A DNA stretch of 27,523 nt from the NCBI GenBank assembly GCA_905182985.1, contig CAJJDN010000172.1, forward strand, positions 150,256 through 177,778, given 5' to 3'. Below are positions 1 through 14,791 of the stretch, piece by piece; within the stretch, counting starts at the first letter, position 1, and each line of letters begins with the position of its first letter. The translations under genes were made by a program, and so were the position numbers. The DNA is from Paramecium sonneborni (taxonomy: Eukaryota; Ciliophora; Oligohymenophorea; Peniculida; Parameciidae). Below the pieces are notes generated by a model. The model ran no database searches. It saw only the letters and a program-made list of their open reading frames with translations, and had not been told where the DNA came from.

Positions 1-3085
<3,085 letters not shown>

Positions 3086-3399
3086 ATTTATTAATAACTT
3101 ATTATAAATATAGAACTCAAATTCAATAAAAATTATGGAATATGGATGTGAATTTATATTAAATTTGTTTAATCAAAATTTTTCGTCATCGATCAAGATA
3201 ATATACCTCATCTAAAAAATATAATTTAGAAATAAAAATGAAACAAGCTAAAACAAGATTCTTTGTTGAACTAACGAAAATTTATTTTTAAATAACTAGC
3301 TGTAAGTATTACTAATACATTGTCAGATAGCAGATTGAGGATTATTTATCCAGTCTAATTTATTAATATTCAATCCATTTTTAGATTTAATGATGCTCT

Positions 3400-4535
3400 T
3401 TTATCAAAATAACATTCCTTTTTGAATCTACTAATATCAATTAAAATTTATATTTTACAAATGATGGATTATATTTTGGCCATGTTACTAAATTCAGTAT
3501 TCAATGCTTATTATGTGATGATAAACTTGTCAGCATTCTTAATCCACTTACTCCAAGTAGTTAAGGAACTTAATTTGCAAAATAGGAAATTATTGCAGGA
3601 GCATAATCTAAAGATATTGTTGGATCCTAAATCATTAATATCTTACAATAGTAATGATGAAATTGTTTTAATAATCCTGATTCATAAATATACATCGCCA
3701 ATTTTGATTAATCCAAATACTCTTGTACTCCTATTTAATCTGACAAACTTTCAAAAATTATGTATCTTAATTCATATTTGAACTTTTTAGATGCAAATTC
3801 CAATCATCATATATACTAAAGAAAAACACTTTATGTTTATTAATTAACTCTTGATTCAAAGTGAAATATTAAAAATGAAAAAATACTTAATGAAACATAT
3901 ATTAATCTTCCATCATAAAATGAATGCTAAATCAATGATTTCGATGCAACATAATCTCAATAAGGAAACACTTTTTATTAAAAAATTATGATTTAATCTG
4001 CTAAAGGCTTGACTTAATTCGTTAGATGTAAAGTAATAATGTTTAATAAAAGATAATCATAAAAAAATTTTTAAATTTAGCTTAATTTTTAAATTTTATT
4101 AAAATTTATTCTATACTAGCCCTCTTGCTATACAAATATTGAAGAAGATAATTAAATTTATAATTATGTTAGAAAAATATATACTATTCATGATATTCCT
4201 AAATTGAAAATAGTTGATGACACATAAGTATAATCCTAATGGGTAGAATTATAAATTCAAATTGATAATAGCTCTGCTTAAGGATTATTTAAAATTATTA
4301 ATAATAATAGTTCCGTTCCTCCTCCATCAGATGATGATGATAGTGGAAGTATTTTTATAAATTTCTATTATTTAGTTCTCTCCTCTAACTTTGGATACAT
4401 TTAGGACTCTTTGGTTCTATATCATTTTATTTGGTGGAGCCTTTTTGTTTATAGCAAATTCTTTAAGATAATTCCACAGGTGCTAAAGAGTGCAAAAGTA
4501 TCTTTAGTGAATTAATGTAAATTTTATATGTCTCT
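3400..4535 (+). pseudogene. Decayed 3'-end copy of the large membrane protein gene at 7360-11967
   Basis: A degenerate relative of the C-terminal part of the 1501-residue protein downstream. From 3421 the segment LYFTNDGLYFGHV resembles IIFTDINQGLYFAHF of the intact gene. Near 4310-4345 it has a shortened Pro run followed by an acidic stretch (VPPPSDDDDSGS), matching the PPPPPPKPDDDES region before the membrane span. About 70 bases further on, in the next frame, comes a membrane-like segment (LFGGAFLFIA) comparable to VIFGVALLGVGG. TGA codons and frame changes interrupt the stretch several times (for example about 3655-3660), and no set of short GT-AG introns that I can find repairs them. No start codon or signal peptide is visible; the 5' limit is approximate. 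I infer a tandem duplicate remnant. Confidence 0.7.
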
Positions 4536-4632
4536 TAATTAAATCAATTTTCTCATTTTATAAGATTTTTGATTTCTTCAAAATTTTTAATAATTACTTT
4601 TTTAAAATCCTATCAAGTAAATAAAAAAATAG

Positions 4633-6036
4633 ATGTAACCCGAATTAATTTGCAATTTATGTTCAAAGCAGCAGTTTATTAAATTTATTAGCATATTTGA
4701 TTCTACGCTTGCATGTGAAAGATGCTTGACCAAATTGATTAATCCAATTCAATATGAAGTATTTTATAGTGCTTTAAAGAAATTATATGCTCATAATGAA
4801 TTACAAAACTTAAATTTGCAGAGACATGTCCAAAATTTAAAAAATAAATACTTAAGATTATTTGATAATATACTTCAAGAATTATAGAAAGCTCAGAAAT
4901 CAGAAAAGTTCGAAAAAATACTCCATAATTATTTTAATTATATGGATATTAAAGAATTGCTAAAATTAATAAATATTTAATATGTTAATGAAGAAGTTAT
5001 CATAGAAAATTTAGAATAATAATTATCTAAAAATCTAGAAAAACAAATTTTAGAGCTTAATATCAAAATACAAGAGATAGAAAAATCTTTAAAATTAGAT
5101 TTAAACTCTAAATAGGATTTTAAACATACTTAAAAATTATAAACTTCTGAGAATTCATTTGAAATATAAACTTCTGGAACAAATATTTTTTTTCTGTAAT
5201 AAAAAATAGTCGTTTAGAATGAGAAATTTATTACTATTTACTCATAAGATTAGGAAAGTATATTTGAAAAATATTTCGACGATTGTATTTAGCTTTTTTA
5301 AAGTCAAGTTAATAATAATATCGTTGGAATAGTTAGTTCAAAAACACTTTCTTTAATTACCTTGAATGAAAAAAATTGTTAATTAATTAATTATAATTAA
5401 GTGGCTGAGTTAAAATCAGATATTTGTGGATTATGCTTTAATGAAGATTCAAGTCTTATATGTTATTCTGATTATGAAGGCATACACATTTCTGAATATA
5501 TAAATAATCAATTAAAAGAGGCTGCTCTAATTGAAAATGAAAAGTTAAATGATGGCATTGAACCTTTCCTTATTAACTTATTGGTATGCATCAAAAATTA
5601 AATCTATTATATTAACGATAGAGGCTCCTTATATAGATATGATTTCAATCCATAGTTAAAGTAAATTAATTGTAAAATGACTTATCATTCAAAATTATAA
5701 CATATGTATGCATACATAAATGTTATTTAAAACAATGTTTACATAAGTTCTTTAAAAAACCATTTTTATCACTATATCATTCAAGATGATCAATTCAAAT
5801 TAATAAATAGTGTGTCTTCTTAACATCAAAATTTTAAAAAAAACCTAGTCATTAATGATCTTTTATTCGTTTTATATAAATAAGAATTGAAGATTTACAA
5901 ACTTGATCAAGAATTAAAACTTGTAGGTTCAAAATAATTTCAAAACGAGAAGTTATTATCCATCGCAGTTTTTTTCCCAAATGCACTTTTAGTTGGGACT
6001 AAAGTTTATTATCTAAATATATTATCTTTGATTTGA
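4633..6036 (+). CDS. Cys-pair / coiled-coil / probable beta-propeller protein
   Basis: A single intronless frame of 467 residues from ATG at 4633 to TGA at 6034-6036. The N-terminus has two Cys pairs (C7-x2-C10 and C28-x2-C31), like half of a RING or B-box type zinc site. Residues about 45-170 are charged and rich in Leu, Lys and Glu, consistent with coiled coil. From about 190 onward short beta-strand-like repeats occur (for example NNIVGIVSSKTLSLITL and SSLICYSDYEGIHI), consistent with a WD40-type propeller although WD dipeptides are absent. I do not recognise a named family. The layout recalls ciliate zinc-finger/propeller proteins, and the gene at 23022-24011 has a similar repeat part. 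It is followed 45 bases later by the NBR1-like gene on the same strand. Confidence 0.85.
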
Positions 6037-6081
6037 ATTATTTTTAAGTAGCTTATAATTATAAAAGAAATAATTTAAAAA

Positions 6082-7131
6082 ATGAAGATTAAAGTTGTCT
6101 TTGAAAACAAAATTCACAAACTTCCTTATTCTATCAATAATTACAAGGAAATAAGAGAAACCATCCAATGTCTTTATCCATAGAATTTAGGGGAAAATTT
6201 CGAGATTTACACTTAAGTTCTTCCAAGTTTTTTTTATAAAACTTTATTAGAATAAACACCGTTTAGAATCAATGACGAAGAGCATTTTAATTATTTAAAA
6301 TAATGTTATGGGCATTTACAACTTAAATTTATAATAAAAAATTCTAAGGACAAGTCTTATTTAAAATAAGATGAGATTGAAAGCCTTAATTAGAGCATCC
6401 TTATATAATATAATAATTAAGATAATAACGGTTGTAACTTTAGAAATAATTTTAGACATTATTTTTAATTAATAAAAATAAAGATACACTAATCCTTAAA
6501 TTCTAGATATAAATTCGTTTGAAACTAAATAAAGCACTCTAGAGTGTTTTATAAAAGAGCTTGTAGACTAGAGATTGGAATTTCATGGATTGCTTCAACC
6601 AAAAATTTAGCCTGTTTTCAAAATGAATATAGAATATTGTCAATCAACTTAAACTGTAATTCCAGGAAAATCATTTTTATGGAGTGTTCGCTTGAGAAAT
6701 ACAAGTAATATAAAGTGGTCGAAGTAAGAAGTGTATTTAATGTGTATCGAAGGTTAATTCTTAGAACAAAAATTATTTGTATTAATATCGATTTTATTAG
6801 TTTAATTACGACATTCCAATAAATGAAATTTGTACTATAGGTGCAAAATTGATTGCTCCTTAATATTTATCTAACTCTCCATAAATATTTTAAGTAAAAA
6901 TAAAAAAATTAATTAAAGTTATTTCACAAAGAGTAATCATTTGGAAAATAAATTATCTTTACATTAAAGAATAAAGAAAAATTAGAGCAGAGAAAATAAT
7001 TTTTATTGAAAAAGCTCTAAAAAATTATCTAAAGATAATAACTTCAGCTAAAGACAGAATTTTTCTATATTTTAAACTAAAATAAAATATTAAATAGCAA
7101 GAAACAAAAAAAAATTGTGGATTTAATATGA
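6082..7131 (+). CDS. PB1 + NBR1-domain protein (selective-autophagy-receptor-like)
   Basis: 326 residues after removal of three introns (6434-6455, 22 nt; 6779-6800, 22 nt; 6894-6918, 25 nt); the spliced length is an exact multiple of three. Residues 1 to about 88 look like a PB1 domain: a basic first strand (KIKVVFENK) and an acidic loop (NDEEHF). From about residue 175 an NBR1-type Ig-like domain follows, with PGKSFLWSVRLRN and NIKWSKQEVYL, then LIAPQYL and FGKQIIFTL. The C-terminus is basic and Lys/Gln-rich. In known NBR1/Joka2 proteins PB1 polymerises the receptor, ZZ and UBA bind cargo and ubiquitin, and an L/W/Y-xx-L/I/V motif binds Atg8. Here no ZZ cysteine cluster lies between PB1 and NBR1, and no room for a UBA is left at the C-terminus. 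The receptor role is inferred from family membership. Confidence 0.82.
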
Positions 7132-7359
7132 TGGAATTTTTGTAAAATTATATAATATGAATTTATTATTAGAAAATTAATTAGAGTATAATCAATTTAG
7201 GAATAATAAAATATAGATTAAATCTCAATTCTATGTTCTGAATTTTTAATGAACATTTTAGTTTTAAGTCTATTTTCATTCTATAATTGAATTTTTTATT
7301 TAAAATAGCATTCTAAATTAGAAATATTTGATTTTATTTATTAAGATTTTCTATAATCA

Positions 7360-10300
7360 ATGAAGAATTTCTTGATATTGCTAAATATCTTAATTTTTTC
7401 ATCTTTTGGATAGGTTTGTGGTAAGTTATAGAGATTTATGTGTTAGATACTATTTAATAGTAATATAATGTATATGGTACTGTTAATGAGATTTAGGAAT
7501 GGGATATGAGAAGATTTTTTTTTAAAGGAGAGAATCTAAAATTTAAAATAAATGAAGATTGTCCATATTTTGAAACAATAGATCCATTTGCAGAGATAGG
7601 AGATCCAATTAGTCATAGAGATCGTAATTAAATAATAATAAAAATTAAGCTTCAATTGGAATAATAAGAAGTCTTAAGGCGTATAGATCATTTGAAAATG
7701 GAGCATGGTTGAATGATTTCATTTTCTTAGAGTAAAATAAGACAGATGTAGATGTATTTTATTCTTATGGGTATATAAATTGAATATTTCTTTATAGAGA
7801 TCCTTAAAAGATGGATAAAGTTCCTTCATTTAGTGGATAAATAAATGCCAGAAATTAAACTAAAAATTTTGTATGTTTCGATGTGGATTTCTTGACAAAT
7901 AGTAAAATAGTTGTGGATTGTTATTAAAAAGATTTAGATGATGAAACAAAGGGATATATGAATGGATTCATAGTAGTAGATGTGGCTAGTCCAGATAAAT
8001 ATGCCCTATTTCCTAATGAGCATCCTGAAGGTTATAGATACAACTTTACAGAATATCGAAAAATTCTATTCCACAATTACACTTATTCAAATGGTGATAG
8101 ATAAGCTTTGTTATTTAGAGGAGAACCTACTTGGGCAACAGAACATGCAGATTTAGTAATTGATAAATTGGATGATGATTGTGAATTAGAAGTTTACAAA
8201 TTCGATAATAAGTTTAATTTAACTAACCCATCTCCTGTTGCTGTATTAACTAAAAAAGTATTAGCAAATTTATTAGGAACTTCTGAAGCTTAATAAAAGT
8301 TTTATTTAGTGGATTTTTAATTAGAACCTGATGGTAGTATATATGTTTTAGATGCTTTTAATGGAGTTTATGTTTTATATTTTGAATCTGCTAATCTAGA
8401 ATGGAAACTCAAAAATCATATTAATCCTCCTTATCTTACACCATGTTTTGGATTTGATTTTAATTATTTAGAGGGTAGTAATGGAAATATTACCTATCAT
8501 TTGGTTTTAGTATTTAAAAATTCAGTAAATTTTTATGAAAATGATGTTCAAAAATTTTCAATTAAAACTCCAAATATAACTAGTTATAAAAATTTATAAG
8601 TTTAAATGAGTTAATATTATTTGGTGTTAAGAATAGATACATATCTTCATTTATATCATTCAGGTACAGGTGAAAAATTATATACATTTACTTAAAATTT
8701 ATTTGATTAAGTGATTATTAATCCATATGAACCAGATTTATTAGGAGTAAATGAGAATTCTGCTCATAGATTCTTAATAAGCAATGGTTTGCTTCGTTTA
8801 AAGTATTTGGATAGTTCTAATGATGGAATGAAACCTTACACATTGAGAGCTATATCGTTAGATAATTCTTCAAAGGAATGTTAAGTATCTATTAATGTAC
8901 AGGTGCTAAAAAAAAATGATATTTCAATTAGAGCATAAAGTTATCATCCATTTCCAGCATCTTTAACAGTCCCTTCTCCTCCAATTCCAATAGATTTGAT
9001 AGCATCAGGACCAAACTTACAATATAATTCAATAGTATCCCTTGAAAATTCAAGAGGCAATAACAAAGTAATTTTAACAGTTAAATCTGTTTGGAATTTA
9101 TAATTAAATGGAATTACCCCACCAGAAGCCAAAGATGTTGAATATTCTGATGTTTTAGTCAATGAAAATTCAGGTGTATTTTATTTACTAGTTCAAATTC
9201 CATCAAAGGAGATATTTGTTTACAGATGCTCTCATAAATTGAATGATCATGAATAAGCTGATTGTAAGAATTATGATAAATTTTAATTGGATCATATAAT
9301 TGATAAGAAAAAACACTCATTCGAATGGTGGATATATACTCTTTATGTCACCTATATGTATTAGGATACTGATTTTACTATTTAAATATATACAAGTGCA
9401 GGAGGAAATGTTTAGCATATTGGCACAATAGAAGTTGATAAAAGTTCACCTGATAATAAAATAGATTCTGTAACCTTTTTAGAAGATGAAGTTTATGTTG
9501 TTTAATCAAAATTAAAAAAGGTTTAAATCTATTCAAAATACATGCCTTTTTAATTGATCTATGAAATTAATGATAATAAATTAGCATAATTTAATGTAAA
9601 AGGAAATTTTACACCTTAAAGAGTATTTGCAAATAAGAAAGCTAAATCCTCTTTGATTTTTATCTAAACAATAAATTCATTGTTTATAGGAACATTTTCT
9701 AATGATAAAATTTCATCCTTTATTTTACAAAAAGAAATTTCTTTACTTCCTGGAGCATAAGTTGAAGTAGCAATAGGAATTGAAAACTTTTTCATTGTTT
9801 AAAAATTAGATGACAAAGATGTAATTGAAGAATACAATTATAAACATATGTAGATAATATATAAAACAAAAGAATTACCTTTATATGATTATAAATTGTA
9901 AAATCCTTTAACTGTAGATTATTCTTCTTAAACAGGATGGCTCTTTGTGAGAGCAAAAGATGATAAATAAACTGTTATTTTAGTTTATGAACCAGGAGTA
10001 GTATCACATATATGTCTTCACAAAGTACTAGAAACTAAAGCTTTAGATTTAGATGGATAGACATTTGATATGGCTGTGGATGGTAGTAATCAAATGTTTG
10101 CCTATTTTAATAATAATACTATTCATAGATTTTTAAGTATATTAGCCGATGCTGAACTTTATGCAACTCCTATTTTAGATTCCTAAGATTATGTTTCGGA
10201 TGTTATTGTAGGAATTGAAATCACAAATTTCCCTAAAAACAATCCATTCTTAGTTTAAAATAGTATGAAGATTCTTAATTCTCAAAGTACTGTGACAATC

Positions 10301-11967
10301 AATTAGAAATTATTTGATAGTAAATAAAAGGTCTTTAAATTTGTAAAGTAGGAAGCTGAATAAATTATTGATATGGATACCAATTGGTATTCTGGATAGG
10401 TTACAAGTTTTTATGTTATATGTTAAAAATGTGGTTCAAATTTAACTATAAGGCCTAATATTTAAAGAGTTGCTGATGGAACAGATATGAAATATGATAT
10501 TTCTGATGGAGCAGTTTATGGAAAATATGGTTAAGTATATTAAGCTAAAAATTCTTTAATTTTCTAAGATTAAAAGGGTAAATTTTTATCAAGATTTGAT
10601 ATGAAATTGACATCAGAAAGTTGTGAATTGGTTGCTGTATCAGAAGATTTAAGTTTTATATTGTCTAGTTGGCATAATACTAAAAATGAAGTTGGTGTTT
10701 ATGTTAGTATATGTTCATAACAAACATAATAACCATAATGCTAATAATATAGATAAGGAACATAAGTTATAGGTGGAATTTAATAGATATCTAAAATTTA
10801 AATGGTTGATAACAAGAATATAATTATTTTGAATTCTAATCCTGAAAATTTTGCTTCAATAGATAATATGATTATTGTGGCAACATTTATTTATGATGAA
10901 AAAAGTTTTTCAATTTCAAATAAATATCTTATAAATGATTAATATGTTGGAACCAAATTATTATAGATTGGTGATTTTGACATTGTTAAATATTAAGTTA
11001 ATAGTGTGAACTATAACACAATTATTTTTACAGATATTAATTAAGGTCTTTATTTTGCTCATTTCGCCTATGATGCTTAAGGAGCTTTCTCTAAAACTAC
11101 TTCAGAATTATTTAAAATCTAAACTATTCAAGATAATTAACTTCATCTTGAAGACGATACAAAATTTTATTAAGTTAAAGTAATCTCTAACTAAGTTTCT
11201 GGAACTACTCTATAACTAAATATTTTAGTAACAACAAATAATGTGGCACATTATGTACTTGCTTTTGATTTAGATGTATCCTAACCTGCTTAATCAATTT
11301 CAATAATTAAGAAAAATACAAAATTATTATACGTCCTTACTCCATACGGAACATGGCCTACTATTGATAAACTTGCTTATGTGAATGGACATGTTGCTAT
11401 TCCATATACAGATGAAAATTATGTACTTATTGGAATTTATGATGTTCCTAATGATAGACCAACAACTGTGAAATCTATTCCATTTACTCATTCAGTAATT
11501 GCGGATTACTAGAAAGCTTTACCTATTGATTTTGCTCTATTATTAACTAAAGATTCAGATTCTAAATTCGTAATTTATATTATTTATTTTAGCCTAATCT
11601 TTATGTAAATATTGATTATGATAGAAAATCAGAGGAATATTTAATTTAAAAATATTAATTAAGAGCTGATCCATAATTAGTTCTAAAAAATTCAACAAAT
11701 CTTGATGATGAAGTTCCTATAACCATTTAGCTCTCAAATTAATTTACATAATCTGTAGGCTAGGCTTATTTGTCAATAAATGGTTCTCCTCCTCCTCCTC
11801 CTCCTAAACCAGATGATGATGAATCAAGGTATATTTTCATACTTATTTAAAGTTCAAATTGGTGGTGGATTACTTTAATTGTTATATTTGGAGTAGCTTT
11901 GCTTGGAGTTGGTGGTTATTTTGCTTATAAAAAATTTTATAAAAAAGAGGGTTATCTTATTGCATGA
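7360..11967 (+). CDS. Large type I membrane protein, 1501 aa, function unknown
   Basis: Four introns (7421-7446, 7624-7649, 7771-7797, 11570-11592) give an uninterrupted 1501-residue protein. Residues 1-19 form a signal peptide (hydrophobic core FLILLNILIFSSF). A roughly 1420-residue extracellular or luminal part is rich in beta-strand-like stretches and poor in Cys, with repeated units of the kind YVLDAFNGVYVLYF and IIFTDINQGLYFAHF that suggest propeller-like blades. Near the C-terminus lie six Pro (residues about 1443-1448), an acidic KPDDDES, then WWW and one membrane span (about 1469-1489), ending in a short basic tail (YKKFYKKEGYLIA). The tail shows no obvious signalling motif. I do not recognise the family; a cell-surface or cortical role is an inference from topology. 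A broken copy of its 3' end lies at 3400-4535. Confidence 0.88.
11788..11805 (+). repeat. (CCT)6 tract encoding six prolines
   Basis: Six tandem CCT codons within the large membrane protein gene encode the proline run just outside the membrane span. The decayed copy upstream has only a short version (CCT CCT CCA) at the matching place. Confidence 0.9.
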
Positions 11968-12216
11968 TGACTTAAACTCTTATACAACTGAATTTATAAT
12001 ATTCAAATATATTAAAATAAGTTTATTATCTAACTATTTATGAATTAAAATACTCTCATATCATAATATCTAATTATTTAAGAGGAGAGAATAGAAAATA
12101 GATAAGCATTTAAAATTAAATATTAATATCTTAATTATTTTGTTTTAATTTTAAGAATCTAAAATAAAACTAGATAAATCTGCTCTTAAATTTTGGTTAT
12201 CAAAAAATAGATACTG

Positions 12217-12954
12217 TCATTTTTTATCAGGTAATTTTTTTTATCCTGTAAGTATCTTTTCTAAATCTCCAGAGACTTTAGTTTTAATTTCTGATTTTAA
12301 TTAGGATATGATTTCCATATGTGTTTCTTTAGTTTATTCTCTAGCTTTTTAATCCAATTATTTTGTATCCTCAAGCTTATGCTCTAAACTCTCAACTTAT
12401 CTTTATAGATCCGAACATTCTTATTCTAATTGTTTTATCCTTTATCTATATTCAGCCTATTATATTTTATGCTTATTTTATACTTTCTTTTCTTCTTCAG
12501 ACAAAAACTTTCTCATTCCAAAAGCAATACTTGATGCATATAATGTTTAGTATGTTTATATAACCATTCGAACTTCATTACGCACTGTGACAAGCAGCAT
12601 ACCTCTTTCTGCGCAATTTATTGTGATTTATCGTATCAATTCATCAAAACATTATGAATATAACTCCTCTCTTATTGGGCATAATCCAGTCTCTCTAGAA
12701 AGCCTCTATTATAACCATTTATCTAATTTGTCTTATAATTCTAGCACATCTTATTTAGTTGAAGGTGCAGGAGAAACACATTAAATTTGCAATTAATTTT
12801 TCTAATGATTAAATTCTCTAGGCAACAGAATAGCATTCAAAATATCTTCTGTATTACTAGGAGGCGATTGTTTGATTTATTTCTTTTAACTGTTTGATAT
12901 GAGAATTGGATTACTATATTTAACTAGACTTGGTGCTGGTAATATGTCATTCAT
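12217..12954 (-). CDS. DNALI1: Axonemal inner-arm dynein light chain p28 (DNALI1 family)
   Basis: An intronless frame of 245 residues, close to the usual length of this family (about 250). Seen: N-terminal SLVKYSNPIL, then ILNAILLPREF, LQDKLDKWLQQR, RETGLCPIREELYSQ (residues 87-101), the hallmark FDELIRQITINCAERG (103-118), YQTLYASSIAFGMRK (135-149), and a C-terminal coiled coil (150-225). These match the conserved order in Chlamydomonas p28 and human DNALI1. The protein is known to associate with actin and centrin in single-headed inner dynein arms of cilia, where it helps shape beating. The start at 12954 is set by family alignment (MNDILPAPS). It converges with the large membrane protein gene (249-base gap) and diverges from the reading frame beginning at about 13240. 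No disruption is seen. Confidence 0.95.
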
Positions 12955-13239
12955 TAATTATAATAATGCTTCACATACATCAATTACTTTCTAATTCAAA
13001 TTAATTAAAAATATTGTAATTATCAAATCAATTACATTCTATTCTATTCTCTTCAAATATTACTTACAAAGGTAAAGTAGTTTATGATGAAAAAATATTT
13101 ACACTGATTCATGGTTCTAAAATATCTTTATTTTATTTTTATATTTTTGAATATTTCTGAGCTAAATCTATAAATTTACTTATTTTTATTTGTAAATATA
13201 AACAACGATACTTATTTCAGAAATAATATTAATAAAAAA

Positions 13240-14038
13240 TGTTTTTTTGGCAAAGAAGTTTATTATATTGTATAAATATATTTACTCTCTTTGTTTAATA
13301 GTTCAATATAAGATTATTATTTGATTATTGCAATAGAGTAATGATATATATGAAAAATATTGCTATCGTAATTCTAATTTTATATATTTAAAACCAACAT
13401 CAAAAATTGTGATGAAATCTGAGGTTGATTAAAATGGAATATCTTTTTATAGGAATAATTTAAATATTCCGTTTATTTGTTAATCTGCTCCATTAAGTTT
13501 AAAAGATAGGACATTTGATAAAAACATATAAATATAATTCTACTAGGTGAACTAGTTATGCTAATTTATTATTAAGAATTTGTCTTTAAAGTAATTTTTT
13601 GAGGATAGTTGATTTAACATTAAAAAAGTAAATTTTTCCAGGAAAACTGTGAGAGGAATGAATTTTGATAATGAGATTAGATAATTTATTGGTTTTTAAT
13701 GGCTTATTTCTTGTTTGATTTGGATTAATAGAAGATGGAAGAAACGAAATAAAAAGAATGTGAATGAGATAAGCCCATTAGAAATGGGTTAATATCTTTT
13801 GTAAATCTAATTATCAAATCTGTGTTTTATTCTTAGAGATATATTTAAATATCACAAAAATGAGTTTTCCTAACTAAGATTACCTAGCAATGCTTAAAGC
13901 AAAGCCTCCAATGTATCCTCAATTACAGCAGACTCCATAGACATAAATGATTTACCAAAATCACTAATTTATGTATGTAACAACATCATTTCACCATCTA
14001 CTTATCCTTATTATACTATATTGTCTAAACTATTATGA
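13240..14038 (+). CDS. Probable small membrane protein, gene structure unresolved
   Basis: A coding-like frame runs from about 13337 to the TGA at 14036-14038. It contains YLKPTSKIVMKSEVDQNG, NIPFICQSAPLSLKDRTF and one probable membrane segment, QFIGFQWLISCLIWI, followed by RRWKKRNKK, which suggests a cytosolic basic side. A TGA at about 13610 is removed, in frame, by a 21-nt GT-AG segment (13608-13628). The start is unclear: ATG at 13240 gives a hydrophobic leader (MFFWQRSLLYCINIF), but joining it to the later frame needs a 44-nt intron or a frame change. The last 180 bases overlap the start of the Q/P-rich gene in another frame, so the true end may lie near 13850, or the two may be one gene. 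I do not recognise the family. Confidence 0.45.
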
Positions 14039-14645
14039 ATATTTAGCTAGCCCTATATGAACTATGTACCCTAATACTATATGATGCAACAACTATAACA
14101 AATGCAGTAGATGCAATAAATTCCATCCATGGCTGGTTTGGGTCCTTTAAGAATGCCATTACCACAACCTTAACAACAAATGTAACCTCCTCCATAAATG
14201 GTTACGCCTTTACCAATTTAACCTACAACTCCACCTTAACCTAAAACTGATTAGAACTTGCCTGTTTAGGTAAAAGGTACCAAAGTTAAGCTTAACCTCA
14301 AAATAATTAAAGACATACCATAAGAAGAAGACAGTGTACTGGATTATGACGAAATCAAAAAGCAAAGTGGAGATCGCCAATTTATCAATTTAAAGAGAAA
14401 ACGTCGACTTCTTGATTAATAAGATGCACCTTTAATGCAAACACGTAGACGTAGTGAACAATCATAATGTATATATATGTAGCTAAACCATTTTAGATTT
14501 AGAAATCAGAGAAATGTTAAATGTAGATGACAAAGACATGACACTTATTATGGAAGCTTATCCAGACACCAAAGCTCTACTTCAAGAATTAAAGAATGGA
14601 AATTTAAAGTAAGAAATAGACGATTTATTACTCAAAGGAATTTGA
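13860..14645 (+). CDS. Q/P/M-rich protein with basic cluster, function unknown
   Basis: The ATG at 13860 opens a Pro/Gln/Met-rich N-terminus (MSFPNQDYLAMLKAKPP). After about 14047 the same composition continues in a different frame (PYMNYVPQYYMMQQLQQMQ), followed by PLPQPQQQMQPPPQM, a charged part with LKRKRRLLDQQ and QTRRRSEQ that could act as a nuclear signal, and an acidic-helical end (EIREMLNVDDKDM ... EIDDLLLKGI). A 28-nt intron at 14469-14496 joins the last exon. Linking the two 5' frames needs either a 74-nt GT-AG intron (13973-14046), long for this window, or an indel; the alternative is that the upstream membrane frame reads into this gene through a 24-nt in-frame intron (14023-14046). 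With the 74-nt intron the product is 227 residues. A nuclear role is only a guess from composition. Confidence 0.6.
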
Positions 14646-14791
14646 CTATAATTTTGATCATTTCTAAACTTAAATCAAGTTACTCTATTTTTTATTAGTA
14701 TATACTAATTAACTCCTTCTTTTTTCTTATACTATGTCTCAACATCTATTCATTTACTAACTACTACTTTTCATTGCTATTTACATTTTTT

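Noticed and set aside
8944..9162. 72-residue minus-strand ORF
   Set aside because: Antisense shadow of the large membrane protein gene.
12363..12784. Two plus-strand ORFs of about 65 residues
   Set aside because: They are antisense to the p28 dynein light chain, whose conserved sequence on the minus strand is unmistakable.
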